This document shows positions 1 to 6,868 of a stretch of 64,000 bases of DNA, in pieces. Under the pieces are notes generated by a model. It did no database searches and was not told where the DNA came from. It saw only the letters and a program-made list of their open reading frames with translations. The stretch comes from Streptomyces sp. KL109B (lineage in GTDB: Bacteria > Actinomycetota > Actinomycetes > Streptomycetales > Streptomycetaceae), in assembly GCF_030766935.1 (NCBI RefSeq), contig NZ_JASERL010000001.1, positions 310,001-374,000 on the forward strand. The letters run 5' to 3'. Position numbers and translations under genes: made by a program. Positions within the stretch are counted from its first letter, which is position 1. Each line of letters starts with the position of its first letter.

Positions 1-1
1 G

Positions 2-802
2 TCAATCAGTCCGGCCCGTCGCCACGTCGGCGAGCTGATCAAGTACTTCCGTACGCGCGCCGGCATGACGCAGAGGACCGCCGCCGGGCAGCTGCTCGTG
101 TCGGTGTCGACGGAGAGCGCGTACGAGTGCGCGGAGCGGATTCCGACGTCCTCCTTCCTGGAGGACTCGGACCAACTCTGGGACGCGTGCGGGGCATTGA
201 AGTCCTGCATCCCGATGATGGAGGAGGAGAAGTATCCGCCTACGTTCGTGGGATGGGTTCGGCTGCAGAAGAAGGCGGCCGTCATCAACGGCTACGAGAC
301 CATGCTCGTCCCCGGCCTTCTGCAGACCGAGGCGTACATGAGGGCCTTGTACGCATGCCGCGTGCCGCTGACGCCGGAGGAGCAAATCGAGAAAGACGTC
401 CAGGCGCGACTGGAGCGGCAGGCCATCCTGCGGCGCGTTCCCGCCCCCAACTTCGGGTACGTCATTGAAGAGTCGGTGCTGGGGAGGGCGATCGGCAGCA
501 AGAGCATCCTGCGTGACCAGCTCCTCCACGTGCTGGGCCTGATCCGGTCCATGGACAACCTGATGGTTCAAGTGATGCCGACAGGGCGGCAGTCGCACGC
601 GGGCTTGCAGGGCTCCATGCAGCTGCTGAGCACCATGGAAGGGCGCCCGTACGCCTACGAGGAAGGACAGCTGGCCGGTAGGTTGATCGCGAAGCCCGAG
701 GAGGTCGCCCAGTGCGTGGACCGATTCGGAATGCTACGAGCCCAGGCGCTCAACCCCTGGGAGTCCGCAGATCTGATCGAGAGGACGGCGGAACGGCTGT
801 GA
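2..802 (+). CDS. XRE-family HTH regulator with DUF5753 domain (5' partial)
   Basis: The reading frame is open from the first bases of the window, and the residues before the first ATG (position 65) read as the start of a helix-turn-helix (HVGELIKYFRTRAGMTQRTA). The true start is therefore upstream of the window and the ATG at 65 is internal. The rest fits the DUF5753 effector-like domain that follows XRE helices in Streptomyces: a segment resembling WVRLQKKAAVINGYETMLVP and a C-terminal region with YAYEEGQLAGRLI. It overlaps the following DUF397 gene by 4 nt (GTGA), the standard XRE/DUF397 arrangement. Such pairs are regulators of development and antibiotic production and have been likened to toxin-antitoxin pairs. 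The specific target here is unknown. Confidence 0.9.
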   Translation, partial: SISPARRHVGELIKYFRTRAGMTQRTAAGQLLVSVSTESAYECAERIPTSSFLEDSDQLWDACGALKSCIPMMEEEKYPPTFVGWVRLQKKAAVINGYETMLVPGLLQTEAYMRALYACRVPLTPEEQIEKDVQARLERQAILRRVPAPNFGYVIEESVLGRAIGSKSILRDQLLHVLGLIRSMDNLMVQVMPTGRQSHAGLQGSMQLLSTMEGRPYAYEEGQLAGRLIAKPEEVAQCVDRFGMLRAQALNPWESADLIERTAERL

Positions 803-990
803 ACACCCCGGAACTGGCCTGGTTCAAGAGCAGCTACAGCGGCAACGAGGGTGGCGAATGCCTCGAAGTCGCCACCCACGCCCACACCATCCACATACGC
901 GACTCCAAGAACGACCCGGCCACCGGCCCCACGCTCACGGTCCGGCCGGAGGCATGGGTCGCGTTCGCCGGGTTCGCGGCGCAGGCGTGA
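799..990 (+). CDS. DUF397 domain-containing protein
   Basis: A 63-residue protein starting at GTG 799 that overlaps the stop of the XRE gene by 4 nt, so it is translationally coupled. The sequence NTPELAWFKSSYSGNEGGE is the diagnostic DUF397 N-terminus (W.KSSYS...GG.C.EVA), followed by the expected VRDSK-like core (IHIRDSKNDPATGP) and a terminal WVAFAGF. DUF397 proteins are small partners of XRE/DUF5753 regulators. The biochemical role is not established, and partner binding is the usual inference. Confidence 0.92.
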   Translation: MNTPELAWFKSSYSGNEGGECLEVATHAHTIHIRDSKNDPATGPTLTVRPEAWVAFAGFAAQA

Positions 991-1005
991 CGGCCTCGGG
1001 CCCGC

Positions 1006-1011
1006 GATACT
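1006..1011 (+). promoter_or_regulatory. -10-like hexamer, probable leaderless start
   Basis: GATACT ends 7 nt before the ATG at 1019, and no purine-rich ribosome binding site lies between. The same hexamer-plus-7 arrangement precedes the ubiD-type gene at 51500. This suggests the gene at 1019 has its own leaderless transcript. Confidence 0.4.
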
Positions 1012-1018
1012 GGACGGC

Positions 1019-1354
1019 ATGACCGAGCCCAGGAGCGACGCCGAGCTGTACCGGATCAAGTTCGTCCGCCGCCTGCCGGAGAGCCTGGCCGAGCTGGCGG
1101 GGCCCGAGCACGGTGTCGTGGACCTGCCGTCGCACGTGGCTTGGTCGGGGGTGACCTCGTACGACCTCGACCAGCCGCGCCAGCGCATGGCGCTGTACAA
1201 CACGGTGCTGCACGAGGGGATGCGCGCAGATCTCGTTGCCTACCTGAACCGAGACTTCCTGATCGCCCAGTGGCCGATTCTGCGCAAGCTGGCCGGACGT
1301 ACGGTGCGCGGTGTCTGGGAGGAAGCCTTCCCAGAGCTTAAGGACGCCCTGTGA
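1019..1354 (+). CDS. Hypothetical protein, partner of AbiEii-like gene
   Basis: A 111-residue protein without a recognised domain. It starts MTEPRSDAELYRIKFVRRLP and ends with a helical stretch (VWEEAFPELKDAL). Its stop overlaps the GTG of the AbiEii-like gene by 4 nt, so the two are coupled. A small gene directly upstream of a nucleotidyltransferase toxin is where an antitoxin would be expected, and that is the basis for suggesting an antitoxin or accessory role. No winged-helix AbiEi motif was recognised, so this stays a positional inference. Confidence 0.7.
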   Translation: MTEPRSDAELYRIKFVRRLPESLAELAGPEHGVVDLPSHVAWSGVTSYDLDQPRQRMALYNTVLHEGMRADLVAYLNRDFLIAQWPILRKLAGRTVRGVWEEAFPELKDAL

Positions 1355-2001
1355 AACTGCCTGACCTGCACGCCCGGCTCTTGGCCGACGTCATGGACAT
1401 CGGGTCGCCGTACCCCCTGGTGCTGACGGGGGGCTACGCCGTACAGGCGCACGACTTGGTGGCCCGCCCCAGCCAAGATCTCGACGTCGCGACCGAGAAC
1501 CCCGCTCCGATGGTCGACATCGTGGCTGGTCTGCGAGCGGGGCTCGAAAAGCGGGGCTGGCAGGTGGCGGAGATCGAGGTCGCGCCGCTCTCGGCGCGCC
1601 TGACCGTGACCGACCCGGTTATTGCCGCCGTGTGCGAGGTCGACGTTCTGAAAGAGTGCTTCTACCGCCCGCCGGTGTCCACGGCCTACGGCCCGGTCCT
1701 CGCCGAAGAGGACGTGATCGGAACGAAGATCCGCGCTCTGGCCGAGCGGACTGTCCCCAGAGACCTCATCGATGCCTACGCCGCCGGCCAGCGGTGGACG
1801 AACGAGGACCTGGAAGCCTTCGGGCGCAAGCATGCCCGCGAGTACCTGGACCTGGAAGGCCTGCACGAACACCTTGTCGGAGCCGAGTGGTTCGACGATG
1901 TGCACTTCGAGGCGTACGGCCTCGACACCCCCACCATCCACGCCCTCCGCACCTGGGCCCAGGCATGGGCCGACGACCTCGCCGAGCGCCTCCACGAATA
2001 G
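1351..2001 (+). CDS. AbiEii/AbiGii-type nucleotidyltransferase (possible type IV toxin)
   Basis: A 216-residue protein from GTG 1351. The segment LVLTGGYAVQAHDLVARPSQ followed by DLDVAT carries the GG...H...R.S.DLD signature of the DNA polymerase beta-like nucleotidyltransferase fold in the AbiEii/AbiGii family (residues about 24-48). A later KIRAL element and basic/acidic helices match the family layout. AbiEii proteins act with an AbiEi antitoxin in phage-abortive infection, probably by transferring nucleotides to tRNA or another acceptor. Here the upstream coupled gene is not an obvious AbiEi. It could instead be a resident nucleotidyltransferase with another role. Confidence 0.8.
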   Translation: MKLPDLHARLLADVMDIGSPYPLVLTGGYAVQAHDLVARPSQDLDVATENPAPMVDIVAGLRAGLEKRGWQVAEIEVAPLSARLTVTDPVIAAVCEVDVLKECFYRPPVSTAYGPVLAEEDVIGTKIRALAERTVPRDLIDAYAAGQRWTNEDLEAFGRKHAREYLDLEGLHEHLVGAEWFDDVHFEAYGLDTPTIHALRTWAQAWADDLAERLHE

Positions 2002-2016
2002 GGCTCCAGTCCCACC

Positions 2017-3186
2017 TCATCCCCGCCCCAACACCACCGTCCCCGCCGAACAGAACCACCCGCCCGTCCCCGACGCCACGGCGAGTTGCGGCAGGGAGCC
2101 GTCCGGGCGCCGCACCTGATGCCCGCCCGCCTCGCCCCGCAACTGCCGCGCCGCCTCCACCAGGAGGAACAGGCCGCGCATTCCGGGGTGTTGGGCGGAG
2201 AGGCCGCCGCCGTCGGTGTTGGTCGGCAGCTCGCCGTCATGGAGCAACCGGCCCTTCTCGACGAACGCGCCGCCCTCGCCCTTCGCGCAGAAGCCCAGGT
2301 CCTCCAGGGTCACGAGCGTCATGTACGTGAAGGCGTCGTAGATCTCCGCGATGTCGATGTCCGCGGCGGTGACCCCGGCCCGCTCGAAGGCGAGGCGGCC
2401 GCTCACCGCCGCCGGTGACACCGTGAAGTCGTCCCACTCGGACATCGTCGTGTGGGAGACGTGCTCCCCGGCACCCAGTACCCACACCGGAGGCTTCGCG
2501 CAGTCGGGCAGCAGGTCCTCGGCCACGAGGAGCACCGCCGCGCCGCCGTCCGAGCGGATGCAGCAGTGCAGCTTGGTGAACGGGTCGGCGATCATCGGGC
2601 CTTCGAGCACGTCGTCGACCGTGATCGGGTCGCGGAACATGGCGTCCGGATTGCGTCCCGCGTTCGCGCGCGCCTGCACCGCGACCTGTGCCATCTGGTC
2701 GAGCGTCGTGCCGTACTCGTGCATGTGTCGGCGGGCCGCCATCGCGTACTTGGCGATGAGGGAGTGGCCGTACGGGACCTCGAACTGGAGCGGTCCGCGC
2801 GCCCCGAAGGAGAGGTTCGATGTGCGGCGCTTGGCCTTGATGTCGGCGCGGGCCGTGGAGCCGTAGACGAGGAGGACGGCGCGGGCGTGACCCGCCCGGA
2901 TCGCGTCGGCCGCGTGCGCCGCCATCACCTCCCAGGTGGAGCCGCCGACCGAAGTGGAGTCCACCCAGCGGGGTTTGAGGCCCAGGTACTCGGCGACCTC
3001 GACCGGCGCGAGGGTGCCGAGCCCGGCCGATGCGAAGCCGTCGACGACGTCGGGGGTGAGCCCCGCGTCGGCGAGTGCCCGGCGGGCGGCCTGGGCGTGC
3101 AGGGCGTAGGGGGTGGCTTCGTCGACGCGGCCGCAGTCGGAGAGGGCGATGCCCGCTATGGCGACCTTGCTTCCGGCTTCAGTCAT
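2017..3186 (-). CDS. Thiolase-fold acetyl-CoA acetyltransferase / lipid-transfer protein
   Basis: A 389-residue SCP2-thiolase-like protein. It has an N-terminal KVAIAGIALSDCGR, the VGGSTWEVMAAHAADAIRAG region, the EIYDAFTYMTLVTLEDLGFC block and the NTDGGGLSAQHPGMRG C-terminal loop typical of the lipid-transfer/thiolase family in CoA-ester degradation clusters. The nucleophilic cysteine of degradative thiolases is replaced by V/G-rich sequence (TSVGGST), so function as a retro-aldol or aldolase partner of a DUF35 protein is possible. It diverges from the acyl-CoA dehydrogenase gene across a region containing a CTGACGG operator. The start ATG has GGAGG 5 nt upstream. Confidence 0.88.
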   Translation of the reverse strand: MTEAGSKVAIAGIALSDCGRVDEATPYALHAQAARRALADAGLTPDVVDGFASAGLGTLAPVEVAEYLGLKPRWVDSTSVGGSTWEVMAAHAADAIRAGHARAVLLVYGSTARADIKAKRRTSNLSFGARGPLQFEVPYGHSLIAKYAMAARRHMHEYGTTLDQMAQVAVQARANAGRNPDAMFRDPITVDDVLEGPMIADPFTKLHCCIRSDGGAAVLLVAEDLLPDCAKPPVWVLGAGEHVSHTTMSEWDDFTVSPAAVSGRLAFERAGVTAADIDIAEIYDAFTYMTLVTLEDLGFCAKGEGGAFVEKGRLLHDGELPTNTDGGGLSAQHPGMRGLFLLVEAARQLRGEAGGHQVRRPDGSLPQLAVASGTGGWFCSAGTVVLGRG

Positions 3187-3236
3187 GCGTGCCTCCGCCT
3201 CCAGTCATGCTTGCCTCCGGCTTCAGTCGTGCGTGT
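3171..3236 (-). repeat. Three 22-bp tandem copies covering the thiolase gene start
   Basis: The elements AGTCATGCGTG (3181), AGTCATGCTTG (3203) and AGTCGTGCGTG (3225) recur at exact 22-bp spacing with CCTCCG and CTTCAG between them. Each unit read on the minus strand carries a GGAGG-like sequence and ATGACTG (third copy ACGACTG), so the ribosome binding site and start codon of the thiolase gene are duplicated. The second ATG (3208) opens a nine-codon frame (MTGGGGTHD) whose TGA lies inside the true start region. Confidence 0.75.
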
Positions 3237-3255
3237 TCCGTCCTCAGCAATGAAT

Positions 3256-3270
3256 CTGACGGTACATCAG
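3256..3270. promoter_or_regulatory. TetR-type operator copy A
   Basis: CTGACGGTACATCAG, an imperfect inverted repeat in the divergent promoter region between the thiolase-like gene and the acyl-CoA dehydrogenase gene. It shares its 15-bp layout (CTGACGG...CAG) with copies at 5786, 12496 and 12523. It is probably bound by the TetR product of the gene at 5145-5792. Confidence 0.65.
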
Positions 3271-3355
3271 ATGCGGAGTCGTGGAGGAGTGTGCGTAGCT
3301 CTGGGCATCCGGCGGTCGTCGTCCTAACATGACGCCCCGTCAGAAAGGGGCCCAC

Positions 3356-4567
3356 ATGGACGCCAGGTTCACTGAGGAACAGCAAGAGATCCGCCGTACC
3401 CTGCGCGAACTCGCCACCAAGCGCTGCACCCCGGACGACGTCAAGGCCGCCACCCGTACCCCCGTCGGCCATGACCCCGCCCTGTGGAGCACCCTCAGCG
3501 CGGAGCTCGGGCTCCCGGGGCTCGCGCTGCCCGAGGAGCGCGGGGGAGTGGGCGCTTCGGTGCTGGAACTCGCGCTCGCGGAGGAGGAGTTGGGGCGGGC
3601 GCTCGCGCCCAGCCCGCTGCTCGCCACCAGCGGCCTCGCGGCGCCACTGATCTCCGCGCTCGGCACCGAGGCCCAGCGCGCCGCGCTGCTGCCGGGCATC
3701 GCCGATGGCGCCCTGACCGCGACCCTCGCCGTGCCGGGCACCGGGCTCGCCACCGCGCTCGGCCTCGTCGCCGACAACGTGGGGGACTGGGCGGGCGGCG
3801 GGCGCGCCGGCGGCGTGCAGGCCAGCCGCACCCAGGACGGGTGGCGCCTCTACGGGCAGGCCGAGCAGGTACTCGACGGGCACAGCGCGGGGCTGCTCCT
3901 CGTCGCCGCCCACACCGGCGGCTTCGCCCGCTCCCGCACCCTCCTCTTCCTCGTACGCGAGGACGCCGCGGGGCTCGTCCGCGTACGGCAGACGGCCATG
4001 GACGAGACGCGGCCGCAGGCGCGCATCGAACTGCGCGATGTCGACGCCGAGTTGCTGGGGGAGGAAGACGGTGACGTGAACGGGGCGCTCGCTGCCGTTG
4101 GCGACACCGTCGCCACGCTGCTCGCCGCCGAGGCCGTCGGCGCGGCGGACCGGGCGCTTGAGCGGACCGTCGAGTACGTCAAGGAGCGGGAGCAGTTCGG
4201 GCGGCCCGTCGGGTCGTTCCAGGCGGTCAAGCACCGGCTCGCCGATGTGTACGTACAGGTGCAGGCGGCGCGTTCGGCCGCGTACTACGCGGCGTGGGCC
4301 GCGAGCACCGAAGGGGAGGAGCGGGTCGGCGGGCTCGCGCTCGCGCAGGCGCTGGAGGCGCTGCGGACCGGGGCCGGGGAGGCCGTGCAGCTGCACGGCG
4401 GCATCGGCTTCACCTGGGAGCACGAGGCGCATCTGTATCTGAAGCGGGCCACCGGCGACGAGCTGCTGTTCGGGCCCGTGCACCTGCTGCGGGACCGGGC
4501 CGCGCAGGCCGCCGAGCTGTTCGCGCCGGACGCGGAGCCGGGGCCCGGACTTAAGGTGGCGGTGTGA
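3356..4567 (+). CDS. Acyl-CoA dehydrogenase family protein
   Basis: About 403 residues. The ATG at 3356 is preferred because AGAAAGGGG lies 6 nt before it, while the ATG at 3329 in the same frame has no binding site. The N-terminus MDARFTEEQQEIRRTLRELA is the usual acyl-CoA dehydrogenase opening. The C-terminal domain contains the FAD-binding REQFGRPVGSFQAVKHRLAD and QLHGGIGFTWEHEAHLYLK blocks of FadE proteins. The central beta domain is somewhat degenerate, as in sterol- or polyketide-type heteromeric FadE subunits. It stops inside the start of the next gene and probably oxidises a CoA ester handled by the surrounding thiolase and hydratase genes. Confidence 0.9.
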   Translation: MDARFTEEQQEIRRTLRELATKRCTPDDVKAATRTPVGHDPALWSTLSAELGLPGLALPEERGGVGASVLELALAEEELGRALAPSPLLATSGLAAPLISALGTEAQRAALLPGIADGALTATLAVPGTGLATALGLVADNVGDWAGGGRAGGVQASRTQDGWRLYGQAEQVLDGHSAGLLLVAAHTGGFARSRTLLFLVREDAAGLVRVRQTAMDETRPQARIELRDVDAELLGEEDGDVNGALAAVGDTVATLLAAEAVGAADRALERTVEYVKEREQFGRPVGSFQAVKHRLADVYVQVQAARSAAYYAAWAASTEGEERVGGLALAQALEALRTGAGEAVQLHGGIGFTWEHEAHLYLKRATGDELLFGPVHLLRDRAAQAAELFAPDAEPGPGLKVAV

Positions 4568-5058
4568 TGGCGCCACCAGGGATCAAGCTCGTGCAGAAGG
4601 TGTCGTCCACGCGTGCCTTCGCCCGCGTCGCGCCGCACGTCATCCCCGCCCTCGACCGTGCCGTGCACCGGCTCAGCGGCGGAAAGGTGCTGCTCAGCGC
4701 GCAGATGCTGCCGGGGGTGATCCTCACCGTGCGGGGCGCGAAGAGCGGGATCGAGCGGCGTACCCCGCTCGCCTGCATGCCCGAGGAGGGGGCGGCGGGG
4801 AAGGAGTCCTGGCTGCTCATCGGGTCGAACTTCGGGCGGACCGGGCACCCGGCCTGGACGGCGAACCTGCTCGCGCACCCGGATGCCGAGATCAACTGGC
4901 GCGGGGCGGACGTGCCCGTGACGGCCCGGCTGCTCGCGGACGGTGAGCGGGAGCAGGCGTGGGAGGCGGCGCTGAAGTTCTGGCCGCCGTACGCCACGTA
5001 TCAGCGGCGGGTGGAGCGGGAGATCCGGCTGTTCCGGCTGGAGCGCCGCGCGTCCTGA
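4567..5058 (+). CDS. Nitroreductase-family deazaflavin (F420)-dependent oxidoreductase
   Basis: About 163 residues. The start is the ATG at 4567 in a TGATG overlap with the dehydrogenase stop; GTG 4564 is an in-frame alternative. The split-barrel fold of the Ddn/TIGR00026 family is shown by ILTVRGAKSGIERRTPLACM, followed by WLLIGSNFGRTGHPAWTANL and HPDAEINWRG. Members use F420H2 to reduce quinones, enones or nitro compounds. Coupling to an acyl-CoA dehydrogenase suggests reduction of an unsaturated lipid or steroid-like intermediate, but the substrate cannot be read from sequence. Confidence 0.87.
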   Translation: MAPPGIKLVQKVSSTRAFARVAPHVIPALDRAVHRLSGGKVLLSAQMLPGVILTVRGAKSGIERRTPLACMPEEGAAGKESWLLIGSNFGRTGHPAWTANLLAHPDAEINWRGADVPVTARLLADGEREQAWEAALKFWPPYATYQRRVEREIRLFRLERRAS

Positions 5059-5144
5059 CCGGTTTGGACGGTGAACTGCACCAGCGGCGGCTCACGTTGC
5101 ACCACGCGAACCGCCGCTGCACGACAGGACCAGAGAAGAACGAA

Positions 5145-5792
5145 CTACTTCGTGGGCTTCTTTCCGGTCACGCCCAAGTGCACCAACAGGGCCAGATTCG
5201 GCTTGAGTTCGGCCTGCTTGACGCCCCAGGTCTGGAATCCCCTCTGGTGCGAGGCGACCGCCGCGAGCATCGCGACGAGCGAACCGGCGACCGCGGCCGG
5301 GCTCACGTCCTTGTCGACCTTGCCCTTGTCCTGAAGGTCCTTGACGGCGTCCGCGAGGGAGTTGTTCACCGAGTTCAGGATCTTCATGCGGAGCTTGTAG
5401 AAGCGCTTGTCGCCCTCGGCCGCGCCGAGGTCGACGACGCGCAGGATCGCGTCGTTCTTGCGCCAGAACTCCAGGAAGCCGTCCACGAGTTCCTGTGAGG
5501 TGGTCCAGCCGGCCTTGCCGACCCAGGAGCGGTCGGCGACCAGTTCGGTCAACCCGGCGCCCTCGGTGGCCACTTGGTCGGCGATCTCCAGGACGGCGCC
5601 CTCGACGTCCGGGAAATACTGGTAGAAGGTCGCGGGCGAAGTGCCCGCCTTTCGCGCGACATCAATGACTTTGACGTCCCGATAGGGCGAGGAGCTGAGC
5701 ATCTCGCCGAGGCAGTCGAGCAGCTTCTGACGTGTTGCCTGACCACGCCGTCCGGCCACGCGGCCGTCGACGGTCCGTACTTGTCCTGTCAT
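5145..5792 (-). CDS. TetR/AcrR-family regulator of the acyl-CoA degradation genes
   Basis: 215 residues. An N-terminal TetR helix-turn-helix is clear: GRRGQATRQKLLDCLGEM, then VIDVARKAGTSPATFYQYFP. The C-terminal ligand domain is TetR-like and has no known ligand signature. The gene converges on the deazaflavin oxidoreductase gene. A CTGACGGCATGACAG half-palindrome (minus-strand reading) overlaps its own start codon, and similar 15-mers lie at the promoters of the neighbouring thiolase, dehydrogenase and ligase genes. This points to an autoregulated repressor of those operons, with an acyl-CoA as the likely inducer. Confidence 0.88.
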   Translation of the reverse strand: MTGQVRTVDGRVAGRRGQATRQKLLDCLGEMLSSSPYRDVKVIDVARKAGTSPATFYQYFPDVEGAVLEIADQVATEGAGLTELVADRSWVGKAGWTTSQELVDGFLEFWRKNDAILRVVDLGAAEGDKRFYKLRMKILNSVNNSLADAVKDLQDKGKVDKDVSPAAVAGSLVAMLAAVASHQRGFQTWGVKQAELKPNLALLVHLGVTGKKPTK

Positions 5793-5800
5793 GCCGTCAG
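5786..5800. promoter_or_regulatory. TetR-type operator copy B, over the regulator's start codon
   Basis: Read on the minus strand this is CTGACGGCATGACAG, matching the layout of copies A, C and D. It overlaps the ATG (5790-5792) of the TetR gene, a position fit for autorepression. Confidence 0.6.
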
Positions 5801-5942
5801 CTTACCGAGGGGTGATCGGAGCGCGATCTGGCCGACTGCAAATGGGGTTGGGGGTCCTGGCCTCCGGTCAAATGACGCGCCGTGACCGGCGGGAATTGGC
5901 CAAACGTTCGAATTTCAAGTACGGGGTGCCTGGTGCCCTGGC

Positions 5943-5948
5943 TAGCGT
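5943..5948 (+). promoter_or_regulatory. -10 hexamer TAGCGT, leaderless start of VOC gene
   Basis: TAGCGT ends 7 nt before the ATG at 5956 and no ribosome binding site is present, so transcription should begin at or next to the start codon. Confidence 0.5.
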
Positions 5949-5955
5949 GGCGCGC

Positions 5956-6663
5956 ATGATTCCCGCACGGGCTCCGCTGTTTCCCGAAGGGGCTCCGTGC
6001 TGGGCCGATGCCCGGCTCGCGGACGTCGAGGCGGGCAAGCGGTTCTACGGCGACCTCCTCGGCTGGACCTTCGACGAGGGCGCGGGCGCCGAGCGCGCCT
6101 ACTACACGACGGCCTACAGCCGGGACCGCGCCGTCGCCGCCCTCGCCCCCGCGGGCCGCGGCGCCCAGTGGCGGGTGCACCTCGCGGTGCGCGACGCGTA
6201 CGCCGCCGCGGAGCGGGTCTTCGCGGCGGGCGGGCACATCGTGGCGGGGCCGCTGCCGGGCGGGACGGAGGCGACGGTGGCGCTCGCGCGGGGGCCGGAG
6301 GGGGCGGCGTTCGTGCTGCGGCAGGCGGGGAGCCACCGGGGGTTCGAGCGGGTGGGCGGGCCCGGAGCGTTCCGCGGCGCCGAATTGCTGACACCGGACG
6401 CCGCGGTGAGCGAAACCTTCCACGCCTCCGTATTCGAGGAGGGCGCCTTCGCGGGGGCGGTCCGCCGCAGGGTCGTCGACGCGGGGCCCGGGTGGTTCCT
6501 GCTGTACTTCGGGTGCGCCGACGTCGACGTCACCGCGGCGGCCGCGGCCCGGCTCGGCGGGCGGGTGCGGACGGGTCCGCACCCCACCTCGTACGGGCGG
6601 GGCGCCGTGATCGAGGATGATCAAGGGGCGGTGTTCGCGGTGTGCGAGCAGCCGGAGCACTGA
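5956..6663 (+). CDS. VOC (glyoxalase/bleomycin-resistance fold) family protein
   Basis: 235 residues in two VOC modules. Module one opens with PCWADARLADVEAGKRFYGD and LLGWTF, the usual hydrolase/antibiotic-resistance-like start. Module two is shorter and ends SYGRGAVIEDDQGAVFAV. The ATG at 5956 sits 7 nt downstream of TAGCGT, so the longer upstream frame is not used. Streptomyces carry many such two-module VOC proteins of unknown substrate. Metal ligands are not all obvious, and catalysis is not assigned. Confidence 0.85.
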   Translation: MIPARAPLFPEGAPCWADARLADVEAGKRFYGDLLGWTFDEGAGAERAYYTTAYSRDRAVAALAPAGRGAQWRVHLAVRDAYAAAERVFAAGGHIVAGPLPGGTEATVALARGPEGAAFVLRQAGSHRGFERVGGPGAFRGAELLTPDAAVSETFHASVFEEGAFAGAVRRRVVDAGPGWFLLYFGCADVDVTAAAAARLGGRVRTGPHPTSYGRGAVIEDDQGAVFAVCEQPEH

Positions 6664-6868
6664 AGCGCGAGGGCCAAAGCACGCGGGCCCAGGCCCGAGA
6701 GCCGGGTGAGCAAGGGGCGAATATCCCTAGACATCCCGTTTTGACCCGAGGTTCGCAACTGAGGGCCGGGACAGGAAGAATCGGGGTGCGTGCCGCCGGG
6801 GCGCTTCGGTGGTGAGACGCTGACGGGGGCCGTAAGTGCGGTGGCCCGTACGGGGAGGTGGCAGGCAA

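Noticed and set aside
3329..3355. Upstream ATG for the acyl-CoA dehydrogenase.
   Set aside because: The ATG at 3356 has AGAAAGGGG at the proper distance and gives the usual N-terminus; the nine extra residues are not family-like.
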